DNA of 64,000 bases from Anagrus nilaparvatae. Its lineage: Eukaryota > Arthropoda > Insecta > Hymenoptera > Mymaridae. Where the stretch lies: assembly GCA_022575985.1 (NCBI GenBank), contig JAKSXM010000132.1:2170001-2234000 (forward strand), in the 5' to 3' direction. This document shows, one piece after another, positions 47,001 to 63,744 of the stretch. How positions within the stretch are numbered: position 1 is the first letter of the stretch; the number at the start of each line of letters is the position of its first letter. A program made the translations under genes and the position numbers. The notes beneath the pieces were generated by a model, which was not told the origin of the DNA, ran no database searches, and saw nothing but the letters and a program-made list of their open reading frames with translations.

Positions 47001-48062
47001 TTCAATTTTAAACGCGGTTTTTTAGAAATAGAGGTGTTTCGCCACGTTGGTCAAAGACCAATCCTCTATATAATAAAGCAGACATTTGAACGAATGTTAA
47101 AACAAACTTTTCTCGTTGGTTTGGTGCTTAGTCAAACTAAAATTGTGAAGCAAAATCAGAAAAACCGCTAAAAAATGGGTTTTCCCATGTAATTTAAATG
47201 GGAGACATATTGATAAATATCTCGAAGAGAATTACTGATTTTCAAAAACGGGTTTCAACATGTTTCTGGGGACCAAAAAATCAACCTTTCCTGAAAATTT
47301 CAGCCTGATCCGAGCAGTTCTAATTTTTGCTTATTTTCAGCTCCCCCCAGAGACACGTTTTATCAAATAACTCGCCAAAATATAGATGAAACATTTAAAA
47401 CCGAAAAGGTACTATTTCCTGAGTGTCTGAACATTCATTTTCCGCTATAAAATCCGAAGTGCCCGACCTTTTCATAATCCGGTCTTTCTAGCTAGGCGTG
47501 TATACTTTTCTGAATAGAAAATCGTAAAATATTATTAATTTAGTTCAGTCGTCATAAAAACAAAAGAAATTTTTTTTTAAGTACACTCAGAGTAAAAAAG
47601 GTTTAAAAAATAAAGAGTAAATAAATTACCTTCTGGACAACTATAATTAATGTCATTAGAATTAGGATCCGATCTTCCAATACTAAACGCATCCCATAAT
47701 AATTGTACAAATTCACCATAACCTTGTCCACCAGCAGTAAAAGTTAAATGGCATAAAAATGGTAATCTATTTTCAGCAGGTCTTAATAAATCTAATCTAT
47801 AGGTTCTACCTTCTTTACCATGATAAGTTCTGTTACACGGTGTACATAATGTTGGTTCATCGCTACCATCACCACAATCATCAATACCATTACAATAAGC
47901 ATCAACTGGTACACAATGTCCAGCACGACATGATAATTCAGCTAAACCACAATTTCCAGATACTAATTTTATTGTTGTTATTGTTGTTAAACATAACGTT
48001 ATTATTAAATTTACCAGGATCGGACTTATTATACGTCCGGTTATCCCGGTATCAGCTATCTC
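29028..48062 (-). CDS. Single-pass receptor with two LDLa modules and CUB-like regions (5' exon not found)
   Basis: Seven minus-strand exons with consistent phases: 48062-47630, 34075-33426, 33064-32546, 31859-31322, 30059-29755, 29578-29196 and 29121-29028, coding for 973 aa. The first listed exon opens at an acceptor (TTTTACAG), so a short upstream exon with the start codon is missing. Order: hydrophobic signal or anchor (ISPILVNLIITLCLTTITTI); LDLa 1 (CGLAELSCRAGHCVPVDAYC...CGDGSDE); CUB-like regions (CRVQSPNYPGEYPRNASC, IFIYDGLKIEDPILLIYCGG; then CNFYINGTIKRSGILRSP with ANCTWHF); another region with GLVTSPRDVRWY; LDLa 2 (CVYKCPELGACIAASLWCDG...CPSGFDEFDC); one membrane span (MWVLVSALIGMMTAFACLLT); a roughly 30-residue cytoplasmic tail ending LLDPGS. 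The composition resembles insect CUB/LDLa membrane proteins such as Drosophila Culd, but orthology is not proven. Intron 1 is 13.5 kb and full of transposon remains. Confidence 0.85.
30060..31321. other. Intron of the receptor gene
   Basis: About 1.26 kb between exons at 31322 and 30059. AT-rich with scattered homopolymers; no gene or clear repeat recognised. A short open frame at 30207-30455 is not supported. Confidence 0.6.
34553..34640 (+). repeat. Hairpin repeat (AAAGAATGGCCCAAAT family), copy 2
   Basis: AAAAAGAATGGCTCAGATCA, then CCGAGGTGAGGCCGAGTAAA, then GAGCTGGGGCATTCTTTTTT. The two ends face each other as an imperfect hairpin, and the order of words matches the copies at 11.8 and 36.7 kb. 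Confidence 0.6.
34775..35075 (+). repeat. 3' end of the integrase-type transposon family (copy A)
   Basis: It begins with a reading frame IITGLCNYTTNEHG and continues into a C-rich tail with CCCTAAATCGAAAATATTAT and a poly-C run, ending near ATGAACATGTTCCAT. Related heads occur at 37815 (YITGLCA) and 41395 (VITGLCVNSTN), and a diverged one (GHKLCINTTSGHK) closes the integrase pseudogene at 61.5 kb. It is read as a truncated 3' end of the same element. Confidence 0.5.
36290..36390. repeat. Dispersed repeat fragment (CATGGCCAGGCTGCTTTG)
   Basis: TTGCTTTTAGCAATATAAT, then CATGGCCAGGCTGCTTTGCT. The first word recurs at 10428; the second recurs in reverse complement at 40655-40675 (AAGCAGCCTGGCCGTG), next to the non-LTR relic. 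Confidence 0.6.
36652..36765 (+). repeat. Hairpin repeat (AAAGAATGGCCCAAAT family), copy 3
   Basis: ATAGTATATTACGAGCC, AGTAAAGAATGGCCCAAATT, then GCGATTTGGGGCATTTTTTT. AATGGCCCAAAT faces ATTTGGGGCATT across about 50 nt. This is the most complete copy and defines the unit as a roughly 100-bp hairpin. Confidence 0.72.
37815..38035 (+). repeat. 3' end of the integrase-type transposon family (copy B)
   Basis: It starts with ATATAACTGGTTTATGTGCT (frame YITGLCA), then CTTATGAACATGTACCATGT, then AAGTCCCTATAAATT and GCCCCATTTGACCCTCTCCC. The words occur in the same order as in copy A. Confidence 0.45.
38200..38305. repeat. Short inverted repeat, related to 7.7 kb
   Basis: CTAGATTAGATTAATTTTTT is mirrored by AAAAATAATTAATCTAG around CTATGTGCTTTTACTATA and its reverse. 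The left half matches 7705-7795. Confidence 0.6.
39630..40615 (+). pseudogene. Degenerate non-LTR (LINE, R1/jockey-like) retrotransposon fragment
   Basis: Translation across several frames recovers the linker (PAY-WNAEIGQLR, near 39700) and the N-terminal half of a reverse transcriptase: EEELFTAVYSLKNGKAPRPD (about 40035-40095), GIPTDIL, KLWKRARLVLISKGHGDPR, YGFRRAKSTVDVV (about 40370) and LVILNVKNAFKSA (about 40470-40520). Stops and frameshifts are numerous, and the homology ends near 40615 before the catalytic FADD box, so it is truncated and dead. It has higher GC than its surroundings, as expected for a recently arrived element. It lies in the receptor intron, antisense to the receptor gene. 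Confidence 0.88.
40636..40700. repeat. Dispersed repeat fragment (reverse of 36.35 kb)
   Basis: CAAACTGCTTGAATTTTCAA followed by AAGCAGCCTGGCCGTG is the reverse complement of the words at 36350-36385. Confidence 0.55.
41393..41545 (+). repeat. 3' end of the integrase-type transposon family (copy C)
   Basis: The frame VITGLCVNSTN is followed by GCTCATTAACATGGGATATG and a pyrimidine-rich CTACCCCCCTTCCTCTTCCT stretch, as in copies A and B. Confidence 0.45.
42575..43253. mobile_element. 679-bp palindromic insertion in the left arm of the foldback
   Basis: The segment is present in the left arm and absent from the right arm: left ATTTTTTA continues into it, while the right arm goes directly to the ATGAG...GGTCTAATCAG sequence that resumes at 43254. 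The insert is itself an inverted repeat (AGTTTTGCAGGCAGTATTTT against AAAATACTGCGTGCAAAACT). Its termini closely resemble host-arm sequence at 42495-42560 (TATAGTTTTGCACGCTTATT). Confidence 0.88.
43570..43888. repeat. Overlapping GC-rich hairpins at the centre of the foldback
   Basis: Two palindromes overlap. ACCGGAATATCCACAATATC (43571) faces GATATCGTGGATATTCCGGT (to 43742). ATTGGCGCATGGCCGGGGGG (43629) faces CCCCCCGGCCATGCGCCAAT (to 43876), including a local GGGGGGCCTTCGGCCCCCC hairpin. These are the most GC-rich bases in the window. Confidence 0.85.
46490..46523 (-). repeat. Hairpin repeat (AAAGAATGGCCCAAAT family), copy 4, split by an insertion
   Basis: On the minus strand AAAGAATGACCCAAATTGCA and CGTAAATTACCATCTGAGAC match copy 1 at 11.8 kb. 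The preceding part of the repeat (ATTCAGAAAAG) resumes beyond the 977-bp palindrome at 47505-47540. Confidence 0.7.
46526..47502. mobile_element. 977-bp palindromic element inserted at a TA
   Basis: TACACGCCTAGCTAGAAAGA at the left is mirrored by TCTTTCTAGCTAGGCGTGTA at the right. Paired positions sum to 94028 at the ends and at an internal G6/C6 run (46680 with 47348), so the arms of about 420 bp have no net indel; the loop is roughly 46945-47090. TA is duplicated at 46524-46525 and 47503-47504. The flanks rejoin to the hairpin repeat seen uninterrupted at 11800-11822, confirming insertion with a TA duplication, as in Tc1/mariner-type elements. No coding capacity. Confidence 0.92.
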
Positions 48063-50042
48063 CTGTAAAATAAAAAAATAAATAATTAAAATTGATTACA
48101 AAAAACTTTTAATCAATTATGACTTGATATGTACATTAAAATATTTAAAGAATTTGGGGTATTGAGAAATATAGATTTTCGTAATGAGAATTTTGAGAGT
48201 TGATAGATTGTTGTGGCACATAGATTGAATTCCATTTGCGGGTGAAGTATGTGGATAACATATATTATATATATGGATAATTGATAGATATATAATAATA
48301 CTTGATGGATACATGACCTTGTATTAAATATATGTTAAAAGCTTTATCGATTTAATTTTTTTGTAATACAAAATTTTTTTTTAGTAAAAATTTTTAATTA
48401 CTTGGAAATTGATAGATAATAATTAGAAAATTAAACTATCAGCTATAATTTAGTATGAAATTTTTGAAAGTTAATTTAAGTTTATATATATATATATTAT
48501 TATATCACGCAAACTAATAATATATCGACTTATTGCCTTTAAAATAATCTAATTGAACGAGTCAGTGAATCATGGCTAAATTAGTGGTATTAAATATATG
48601 ACGGTGTAGTATACTACATTGATACTACACATACTATAGTTGTGTATATATATTTTCATGGAGAAACCTGACAAATAGTATTAAATAATTTAAAACTCAA
48701 TGAATCGGCTTATTGGTATAGTTAGATGACTATAAATTAGACTATAGATTTATTATTAAGAATTTTTTTTCTTTTTATAGATTTTTTATTGTTAATTATT
48801 TTGAAATTTATGATAATTAACGATAATTAATTATATGTTTAATATGGTTTTATTATTGGTGGAAATTAAAATTATGTATATGAATTATTCCGTATCGATT
48901 TATGCAAATTTTGTGAATGGTAAAATATATTTTTTGATTATTTAGAGGGATCATAGGCTAATATTTTTAATTGCGTTTTAATACTTTTACACTAGGGTGG
49001 TTTACAAAAAAAAAATTGCTACAAAAATACTCTTACTGAAGTATGTTAAAGTTTAGGCTACAAAATAACCCCATGCCAATTTTCAGCTCATTTCCAGGGT
49101 ATCTCTCAAGCAACTGGTCAACACCGATAATTGGTATGAACGACGAAAATACGTTTTTTATACTTCATGATATGTTTTCGGTGTAACAAATATACGTCTT
49201 TTGAAGAAATTGTTTAAAAATTTCAAAATAAACATTTTTTGAAAATAATAATACATACTAACTCTTCTTACTTAATTATTTTTATTTTTGATACCAAATA
49301 TAAAAGCATAATCAAAATTTGACACTAGAAACATGGATCATAAATAAAATTCATACAAATATTTTTTTTATTGATTTTGTCACCAATAATATAACCTCCA
49401 GCAATTTTTGGTACAAGAGCATTGCATGGAAATTAGTTTTTTTCATTTACGAATTTATTACATTAAATTTTTTGGACCAATAAATCTTCAGAATTTATTT
49501 TGGCAAGTATAAATTTTGTGTCAAAATAATACGTAATCAAAATAAATTAGTTTATAAAATTTTAAAATGCTTAAATCAGGTTTTCAAAATTTTTGGTGAA
49601 TCGTCAGCGCTGAAAACGCTCTTTAAAATCTTTCCATTAGGCACGATTTTATCTATGCATTGAATATGCCAGGTGATCGCGCCTAAATCTAAAATGCCAA
49701 ATGTTTTAATCCCATATTGTAAAAAAGCCAAGTATTATATTATAACTATATTAAATTAAGGAAGCTAAGAATTATCGACTATACATTCAATGATTAGCTA
49801 ATGTTAACAATCAGGGCTATTTGAGAGTGATATAACCAAATATTCCAACAATATAATGTAATAAATAATTTTTTATGTAACATACGGTCTTTCAGCTTCT
49901 GTTACAAGAGTTGCCGAATAAGGCCAAATCTAAGCCATGTTTATAATTTGCGTAAATTTTATAAATTATTTCAACTATTATGCATATTGTTGTTCTTCTA
50001 TAAATCGCATGATTCATCGACAAGGTATATCCATCACGGATT
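48063..50042. other. Spacer upstream of the receptor exon and the esterase promoter
   Basis: No exon could be supported. The missing 5' exon(s) of the minus-strand receptor gene may lie here or beyond the neighbouring esterase gene. AT-rich, with a TATATATATA microsatellite near 48485. Confidence 0.45.
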
Positions 50043-50080
50043 TATAAAAACTTGAGCATTGACAATCAAAACGTCAAACT
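50043..50080 (+). promoter_or_regulatory. Core promoter of the carboxylesterase gene
   Basis: TATAAAA at 50043-50049 lies 33 bp before the A of a TCAAACT initiator-like sequence (A at 50076), giving a predicted leader of about 21 nt before the ATG at 50097. Confidence 0.55.
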
Positions 50081-50096
50081 GTTAATCTAAAGTAAT

Positions 50097-57273
<7,177 letters not shown>

Positions 57274-58013
57274 AATGAAATAATAATAATATAAGCCAAA
57301 AAGAACTTATAGGAAACCGCCTTTTACAAATGTAAAATTAAAAAAATAAAATTTAACAATCAAATTATCACTTTTGTATATTCACAATACCTGTAACATT
57401 ATTTAAGAATGAGCATAACAAAATTTAAGGTGAAAAATAAAAAGAAATTAAATCTTGAGGTTGACTACAGATTGAAAAAAATATACGCTTTGTGTAAAAA
57501 TTGGCCAGATTTAATTACTTACCAGATAAAATCTTCTGATAAAATTTGAAGGATTTTGACCGCTTAGTTTTTGAGTTATTGAGCCCAAAAGTTGTAATTT
57601 TATACAGACTCTTATGGGAAATAGAAATGTCTCATAACTCGACTTCTAAATATAAGATTTCAAAAAATTTTTTTTTGTCAGAAAAGATTTGCAAAGACAA
57701 TTTGACATAATTAAATTGAAGGCAATTGACCGCTTAGTTTGGTTTTTATTTGCAAAAAGCAAAATGTATTTGAAATATGGCAACGATATTATATATTTAT
57801 TAAGGGACGTGAATTATTTGGCGCAATACTTTACACACAAAGCGTTGTCAGATAAAGTCTTAAATCTCCTCACCATTTTCAAATTGTAGTCAACCTCTTT
57901 AAATAGAAAGACAAAAAAGTCAGGTAAAATAAATACAAAATGAAACATCTGGGCAACTCATATACCCAAAAAATAAATATTTTGAAGAAAAAAAACATTA
58001 AAATTAAATATTA
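57274..58013. other. 3' flank of the esterase gene
   Basis: AT-rich, with AATAAT and AATAAAATTT words soon after the stop codon as possible polyadenylation signals. No further gene seen. Confidence 0.5.
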
Positions 58014-58993
58014 TTGCGATAATTACCGATCCCGCCTATTCCCACGAATACTAATCCCCGAATATTCCCAATCCCCAAACGGAAATTTTCCCGATGATCT
58101 TTTCCCCTATGACCATTTCCCCGAATTTAAAAAATGGACAGTTCCCCGAAAAACCTTTTAGCCGAATTTAAAAAATGACATGTCCCCAAAAATGCAATTT
58201 GTATAATTATTATACTTATTTAATTATTTTCTTAAAATTATTATTTTCTTAAAATTATTATTATTACTATTTACATTGAAATATTGCAGCCAATGGTGTA
58301 CAGGTAATCTTTATAATGAGCAACTCCATAATTTTTGTAAGATTTCACAATTCACGTTACTCTTTCTTTAGTATTCAGCCATTTTTTTGGGTGGATTTAT
58401 AGGGATTATTTTTTACAACTAATAGCCTTGATTGGCGTTATTTGTCCTATTGTCGTTAGTCAGTGTGTTACTATACTGATTCCACAACGATGGGCAACAC
58501 CTTAGAGCAACAGCTTGGCGGCGCCGTCCCTGCCCATTCCCCCGGAGCCCTAATGAACCACTTACATAAGTAACTTCAAAGTAATTCATAAATTCATCCA
58601 TACTTTCTGGAGCATTGTCTTTTATATGACAGAAAATTGATTAAAATCACAATTTTTCATTTACTTACTTTTTACTAATGATTACTAATAAATTTTGAAT
58701 CCAAAATTAATATTAAAATAAAATAAAAATATATAAATAAAGTTAATTTGGCTTCCTGGCATAAATAATAATTTAAAAACAAATTAATTTTGGTGTAAAT
58801 AATTTTTGATTTTATCTTGTTTTTATTTTCGGAGAAATAGGTTTCTGTGGATTTTTGGGCAAAAACTTTTTAGGGACAAGGTTTACGGGTAAATAAAACT
58901 TCGAAGTATCGGCTTCAGGAAAATGCTCATCAGGAAAATGTCTATTTGGGGATTGGTATTCGGGGGAATTACCGGGAATCGATAATTACATAA
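58014..58993. repeat. Roughly 1-kb inverted-repeat element with C-rich arms
   Basis: TGCGATAATTACCGATCCCG at the left faces CGGGAATCGATAATTACA at the right, with TTCCCAATCCCC facing GGGGATTGGTATTCGGGG. Inside the left arm GAATTTAAAAAATG occurs twice in tandem (about 58122, 58163). Arms are about 150 bp and imperfect. Confidence 0.7.
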
Positions 58994-60598
58994 TATCGTC
59001 AGAATATTATATGTATAATTGTACGATTATGATTCTACATATCATTGTGAAAATTATATAATATATAAAAATCAAAATGGTCTAAATTGGAGGATTTATT
59101 CTGTTAACCCTATGACTTCTTGTATGAAACGATTAATATATAATTTGTAACATTTGCGCTTAACCAATCACATAAATACGCCACAAAAAATTTCTTTACC
59201 ACGATTATAATGAATAAATAACAATTACAGAATTACAAAATTATAATTTATTTTTATGTACACTTATAAAACTTAATTAATTTCTGTAATTTGAGAAATT
59301 GATACATAAATATATCAAATAATTTTAATTAATAAAATACTTATAAAGCTTTAAAAATCAATAAATTGATAATTTAAATATATACAAATGCATAACGAAA
59401 AAGGCTTTTAAAATATTTATAACAAACAAAATACTTTATTTATTTTAGTATTGTATTCCACCAATATTTTTTTTTTAATTTTTACTTTAATTAGAAAAAA
59501 TTGTTAAAATAATGAGATGTTTATAGCTTAAATAATTGTCTATTCAGAAACGGTTTTTCTGTGAATTTTCTTCAGTCAAATAATAAAATAAACAAAGTCG
59601 GTGAAAATACAAGTAATTTTATAACGAATTTCGCTTGCAATCGCTCAGTAAATATATAAAAATAAAAAATAAAGAAAAATTCAGGATTCGTAGTCTATGA
59701 GCTGCAAACTTTATATCCCAAAAAATAATCGTTAGTAAAAAATAATAGTTAGTAAAATTCTTCATCAGTCCAATTACAGTAAAAAAATGTTAAAAAACAT
59801 TGCTAACGTAAATATGCAATTTATATTCTAGAAATTCACAGTGAGTCAAGTATAATAAAAATTTTGCATTTCAATGTAAGAAAAATAAAAATATATCAAA
59901 AAGTTATAAATAAAAATAAGATTTTGCATTTGTTTAATTAAGCACTTGAATTTTAGACGATATAAATTTAATGCACAAAAATATCCTGAAATTTTATTTC
60001 TCTTTGACTAAATATAATAATAACAGTTTTAATATTTAATGTATTAAGAAGGTATATTTGATGATACTGAGAATATATATGTATATTGTAAAATTCATCT
60101 ACTTATTTATATAATATATATGTATATATAGGTATAAATCTTAATTAAAATACACGAAGGAACTGAACATGTTTAAAGATATTATATAATAATAATGTAT
60201 ATTTAGAATTATAAATCAATAATTTAGTAGACTAGTAGCAAAGGTGTACTGCAATTAAGAAAGCTGAAATTTTACTAAATTAAATATTCATTTCTGATTA
60301 TAAATAGATTTTAATTACATATAATTCATTTTAATTGTTCATTTTAATGGAAAATTTATTCATTAAATTTTAGTGATGATTTTGCATTAGAGATCTTGAA
60401 ATTATATTTCAAGTAATAAACTATAAAAAAGAAAATAACACAGGACTTGATCAATTTTATTTTAGAGTGATCAGTTTATGTGTACAAATGATTTTAATAC
60501 ATTTTATTCATATTGAATTAAGCACATGGGTGAAAATTATGATGTATATTTAATTTTATGAAAAATAAAGAGAATCAGCAATCAACAATCAGCCTCAT
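58994..60598. other. AT-rich spacer
   Basis: No gene, RNA or repeat recognised. Low-complexity A/T sequence with TATATA stretches near 60070-60130. Confidence 0.55.
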
Positions 60599-60724
60599 AG
60601 GATAATCGGTTTTATAGGCTATAAGCAAGCCCATAGAGTAAAAATGCTCGAACAAATCTTTTTCGCTATGAAGCTGTGCGCTCCAGTTTTATAGCCTATA
60701 GGCCGGCTTTTAGCGTATTATCCC
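60599..60724. repeat. Imperfect hairpin element
   Basis: GGATAATCGGTTTTATAGGC faces a right arm containing TTTTATAGCCTATAGG and ending GTATTATCC. Probably a small MITE, directly beside the integrase relic. Confidence 0.6.
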
Positions 60725-60735
60725 CAGCGCTGCAA

Positions 60736-60903
60736 GCTTGAAAATCAACTAAATCAATCTGTGCACAAGCATTAAATCCATCAGAAGTTATAGGGTATAC
60801 AACAACACCTTTTTTTGGTGCAGCACGTTTTCGATCAGAAATACTACAGTATGAAGCAAAAATTTTACAGGCTTCTTTTGGTATAACAAAACTGACAAGA
60901 CCG
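60736..60903 (-). pseudogene. Fragment of an integrase-type transposon protein (minus-strand part)
   Basis: The minus strand reads GLVSFVIPKEACKIFASYCS, then RKRAAPKKGVVVYPITSDGF, then NACAQIDLVDF. This matches the segment before the DDE integrase core in KRBA2/SCAND3-like transposon proteins of arthropods (a basic stretch, then the xQxDLVDF start of the core). No start codon, and it ends abruptly at the join with the plus-strand fragment. Confidence 0.6.
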
Positions 60904-61620
60904 TATTAGGAACTATCAAATGTGGATTAGAAAGTACCAATTTGCCCCAGGAAATTTTAAATTCAATTGAAACCGAAGATTATTTAAAAACGGCTTTGGA
61001 AGAATACAAATATATCTCAAATTTAGGAAAGTGACTCAGAAAAGAAAATTATTTGTATTACATGTAGATCAAAATCTTCGGAAAGTACATGTCAATTATG
61101 TAGACAACAAGCTTTGATAGAAATTCGCTATGATTGTTTTAAATGTCAAAAGTTTCAAGCAGAAAAAAGGATTTATTTTTCCGATAAAAATTTTCCAGCC
61201 CTTAAAACTGGAGACAATATCACCTTACCAGTCCCTGTAGATCGTGGACCATTAAATTTGCAATATAAAGGGTTTAATTATAGATTTTTAAAATGGAGTG
61301 TATCAAATAGGAACAAAAGACGGAAAGATCAAAGGAAGGTTTCCACGAACAGAAATACAATTATGCAAAAGTGCAATTATTCAATTAAACGAAGTTCCGG
61401 AAATTATATTAACTTAAAGTGAAGCTGCTGCAAAGCAATCCTTATCAGGTGGGTAATGTTTCAAGAAATGTAAGTGTAAGTTAGCTAAAAATTTATAAAT
61501 ACACATTAAAATCATGTATGCTTTAAAAATGGTCATAAATTGTGTATTAACACAACCAGCGGCCATAAGGAACGTATTGCAACTTATAACAGTTTCAAAT
61601 CTTTAATCGCTAATTATTAA
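60904..61620 (+). pseudogene. C-terminal part of the same integrase-type transposon protein, opposite strand
   Basis: Frames with stops give KCGLESTNLPQEILNSIETED-like sequence (residue strings such as LESTNLPQEILNSIETEDYL at about 60933), a Cys-rich block (IICITCRSKSSESTCQLC, YDCFKCQKF), then LPVPVDRGPLNLQYKG, GVYQIGTKDGKIKGRFPRTE, IQLCKSAIIQLNEVPE, SEAAAKQSLSGG and a terminal Cys-rich tail (CFKKCKCK, GHKLCINTTSGHK). The order follows the C-terminal half of KRBA2/SCAND3-like proteins, but frameshifts and stops make it nonfunctional. Facing the minus-strand N-terminal fragment, it shows an internal inversion or deletion. Confidence 0.65.
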
Positions 61621-62883
61621 AAGTCCCTTAATCTGAATTATTTTGAAGACCCTAATAATGTAAACTCCAATTATTCCAAGTCCCTAAATCATTATATTAT
61701 AAGTCAATTCGAACCCTCTTTTAAAAATGTCCAATGTAACTCCCATCTCTCCTAAAAACATTAATTTCTCCCTCCCGCTAAAGTAAAACCTAAAGAAATT
61801 TCAATTTTAGTGTGTTTTTAAAAGCATTTTTACTTTATACTTTGCACAAAAGCTTTTTTATAAGTCCGGGTGATTTTGTTGTACAAACATAGAAAATGTT
61901 TAAAAAAAGTAATAAAAAGAAATTAAATCTAATGTTAATAAAAGAAAATTTATTTTATTTTACATAGTCATATTTTAGCAGAGAAATTATTAAATAAAAT
62001 TTTATTTATTAAATTTAGTCTTGCGTAAAAACTATAAATACAGAATTCTATTAGCAAAATATTATAATATTTTTAAAAACCACAAAAATATGAAAATATT
62101 AATACAAAAAGCAAGCATATAGTCTAAAAATAAATAAAGAAAATTTAATTTCCTCTTTTTTCCTTTTCTCTTATCCTAAAATTTTCGAGATAATTTTATA
62201 TCAACTTGAATAAATTTTTAATTCTATGCACACTATCAACGTTTTGTTACATGCTTTATCGTCAAACAAGTAATGAGAATTCGTCATTGTTAGTTTATGT
62301 GGTTATAAGTTTAAAACTTTTAATATGAATGTTATATTTTTATAAAATATTAAATTAAAAATACAAACGAATTTACAAAAGTTAAATTATAAAATTAAAA
62401 TTTTAGAAATAAAATTATTTGTTTTTTTGCACTTTTTTTTATTTTTTAATGTTCGTTTTGACAATTATTGCACAAAAGAAATTAAAAAAAAAAAGATTAC
62501 GAATATTTACAAGATAAAACAAACATTTTTACATAATTCGTTTGTAAAATATGATAATTATGAAATTAGATTTTTAAAATTCAAAATGAGACCAAAATTA
62601 AAAATTTAGAGAGGATTCACATGGCAAGAAAAACTGTTCCCTTTCCATTATTATTTCCTCGGATAGACATATCGATCCGTCCAAATAAAAAAGCTCTATT
62701 TTACAGAGCACTCAGATATCAGTACAAATCGAATGCCTTATACATTTGAATACAGGCCGATACAGGCTCAATAAATCGTTGTATAGCCCCACGGTGCTGG
62801 AACATCAAGTTTTTAACTTTTCTTAAGAAGTTTGATTATAAATCCAGTATTACTGATAATTGCTTTTAAAATTGTTATAATGT
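61621..62883. other. Integrase-element 3' tail, then AT-rich spacer
   Basis: 61630-61790 has the CCAAGTCCCTAAATCATTAT type of tail seen at 34.9 and 37.9 kb. The rest shows no gene. From about 62600 base composition becomes more even, possibly diverged internal sequence of the copia relic. Confidence 0.45.
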
Positions 62884-63435
62884 TACTCATTGGCATGCTG
62901 CAAGGCATGTATTAAAATACTTGAAAACTAGTTAAATGTAGGAATCTGATATCGAGGTGGTAACAGAGTAAAATTAGAAGGGTTCTGAGTTTCAGATTAT
63001 GCTGCAAACCCAGAAAGGCGTAGGTCAACCTCAGGTTTTGTATTTATGTTAGGAAATGGTCCGGTCACTTGACTTTCCCAACGACAGTCATTGGTTACTT
63101 TAAGTACCGTGGAGGCGGAATATGTAGCAGTAAGTCTAACTGACCGCGAAACTGCGTGGTTGCGACGTTACTTAGTGATGTTGGATTTTGATTAGATCGT
63201 CAGACTCTTTTGAATATTGATAATCAAAGTGCTATTAAATTAGCTAAAAACCCATAATTTCATAAACGTAGTAAGCGCACTGAAAACCGATATCACTATG
63301 TAAGAGAATGTTACGAACGTAAGGTCATTGAACCTGTGTACATATCTGCTGACAAACAATTGGCAGATGGTTTTATGAAACAATTATATTTGCACAAAGT
63401 TGATCAAATAATTTACGTAGTAGTAAGATATTTGA
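62884..63435 (+). pseudogene. Ty1/copia retrotransposon relic (end of RT and RNase H)
   Basis: Across frames: HWHAAKHVLKYLKT (about 62890), NPERRRSTSGFVFMLGNGPV (about 63008), LSTVEAEYVAVSLTDRETAW, LRRYL, NQSAIKLAKNP, FHKRSKRTENRYHYVRECYE and YISADKQLADGFMKQL. This is the diagnostic order of the copia RNase H region (STSGF, EAEY, K-H-R-YH-VRE, DQLAD). Several in-frame stops and frameshifts. No gag, protease or integrase is seen upstream, so it is 5'-truncated or too diverged. Confidence 0.88.
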
Positions 63436-63560
63436 ATGAAAAATTATTGGTGATATATATAGTAAATTTTTGGTTATTTGATCAAGTTTTGCATTTATTT
63501 TGCTACATGTAAAATATTACAAATAATCGTGTTTGCTAAATGCAGTAAATAGAGTACTAA

Positions 63561-63571
63561 AATAGGGAGAG
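63561..63571 (+). promoter_or_regulatory. Polypurine tract of the copia relic
   Basis: AATAGGGAGAG lies immediately before TGTTGTGATATG, the usual arrangement of a copia polypurine tract and LTR start (TGTTG). Confidence 0.65.
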
Positions 63572-63740
63572 TGTTGTGATATGTTTTTAATATGTGTAAC
63601 TAATATGTGTATGAGTGAAGTAGCCGGTGCTATTTGCGTCCTCCCCCTAATCTACTTAGTCTTGCATGACATATCGAAGAGGACAAACTAAGCACGCCGG
63701 TATACTTGTGTATTTTATTAACACGGGACATGTTTAGGGA
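63572..63740 (+). mobile_element. Probable 3' LTR of the copia relic (right boundary unknown)
   Basis: It starts TGTTGTGATATG after the polypurine tract. No CAACA end or 5' LTR is in the window, so only the left boundary is supported. The sequence contains CGTCCTCCCCCTAATC and is less AT-rich. Confidence 0.5.
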
Positions 63741-63744
63741 AGGG

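Larger units (their letters stand above)
34076..47629. other. 13.5-kb first recognised intron of the receptor gene, dense in transposon remains
   Basis: The intron contains two hairpin-family copies, several integrase-element 3' ends, a dead non-LTR retrotransposon, the 3.7-kb nested foldback and the 977-bp TA-inserted palindrome (all listed separately). The other introns of the same gene are between 0.08 and 1.5 kb, so the expansion is local and insertion-driven. Confidence 0.85.

Noticed and set aside
47759..48073. Plus-strand 104-aa open frame rich in His and Leu
   Set aside because: It is antisense to the LDLa-coding exon of the receptor, which has clear domain evidence.
58419..58601. 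60-aa minus-strand open frame with a Gly/Arg-rich stretch
   Set aside because: Lies inside the loop of the 58-59 kb inverted-repeat element; no support for expression or homology.
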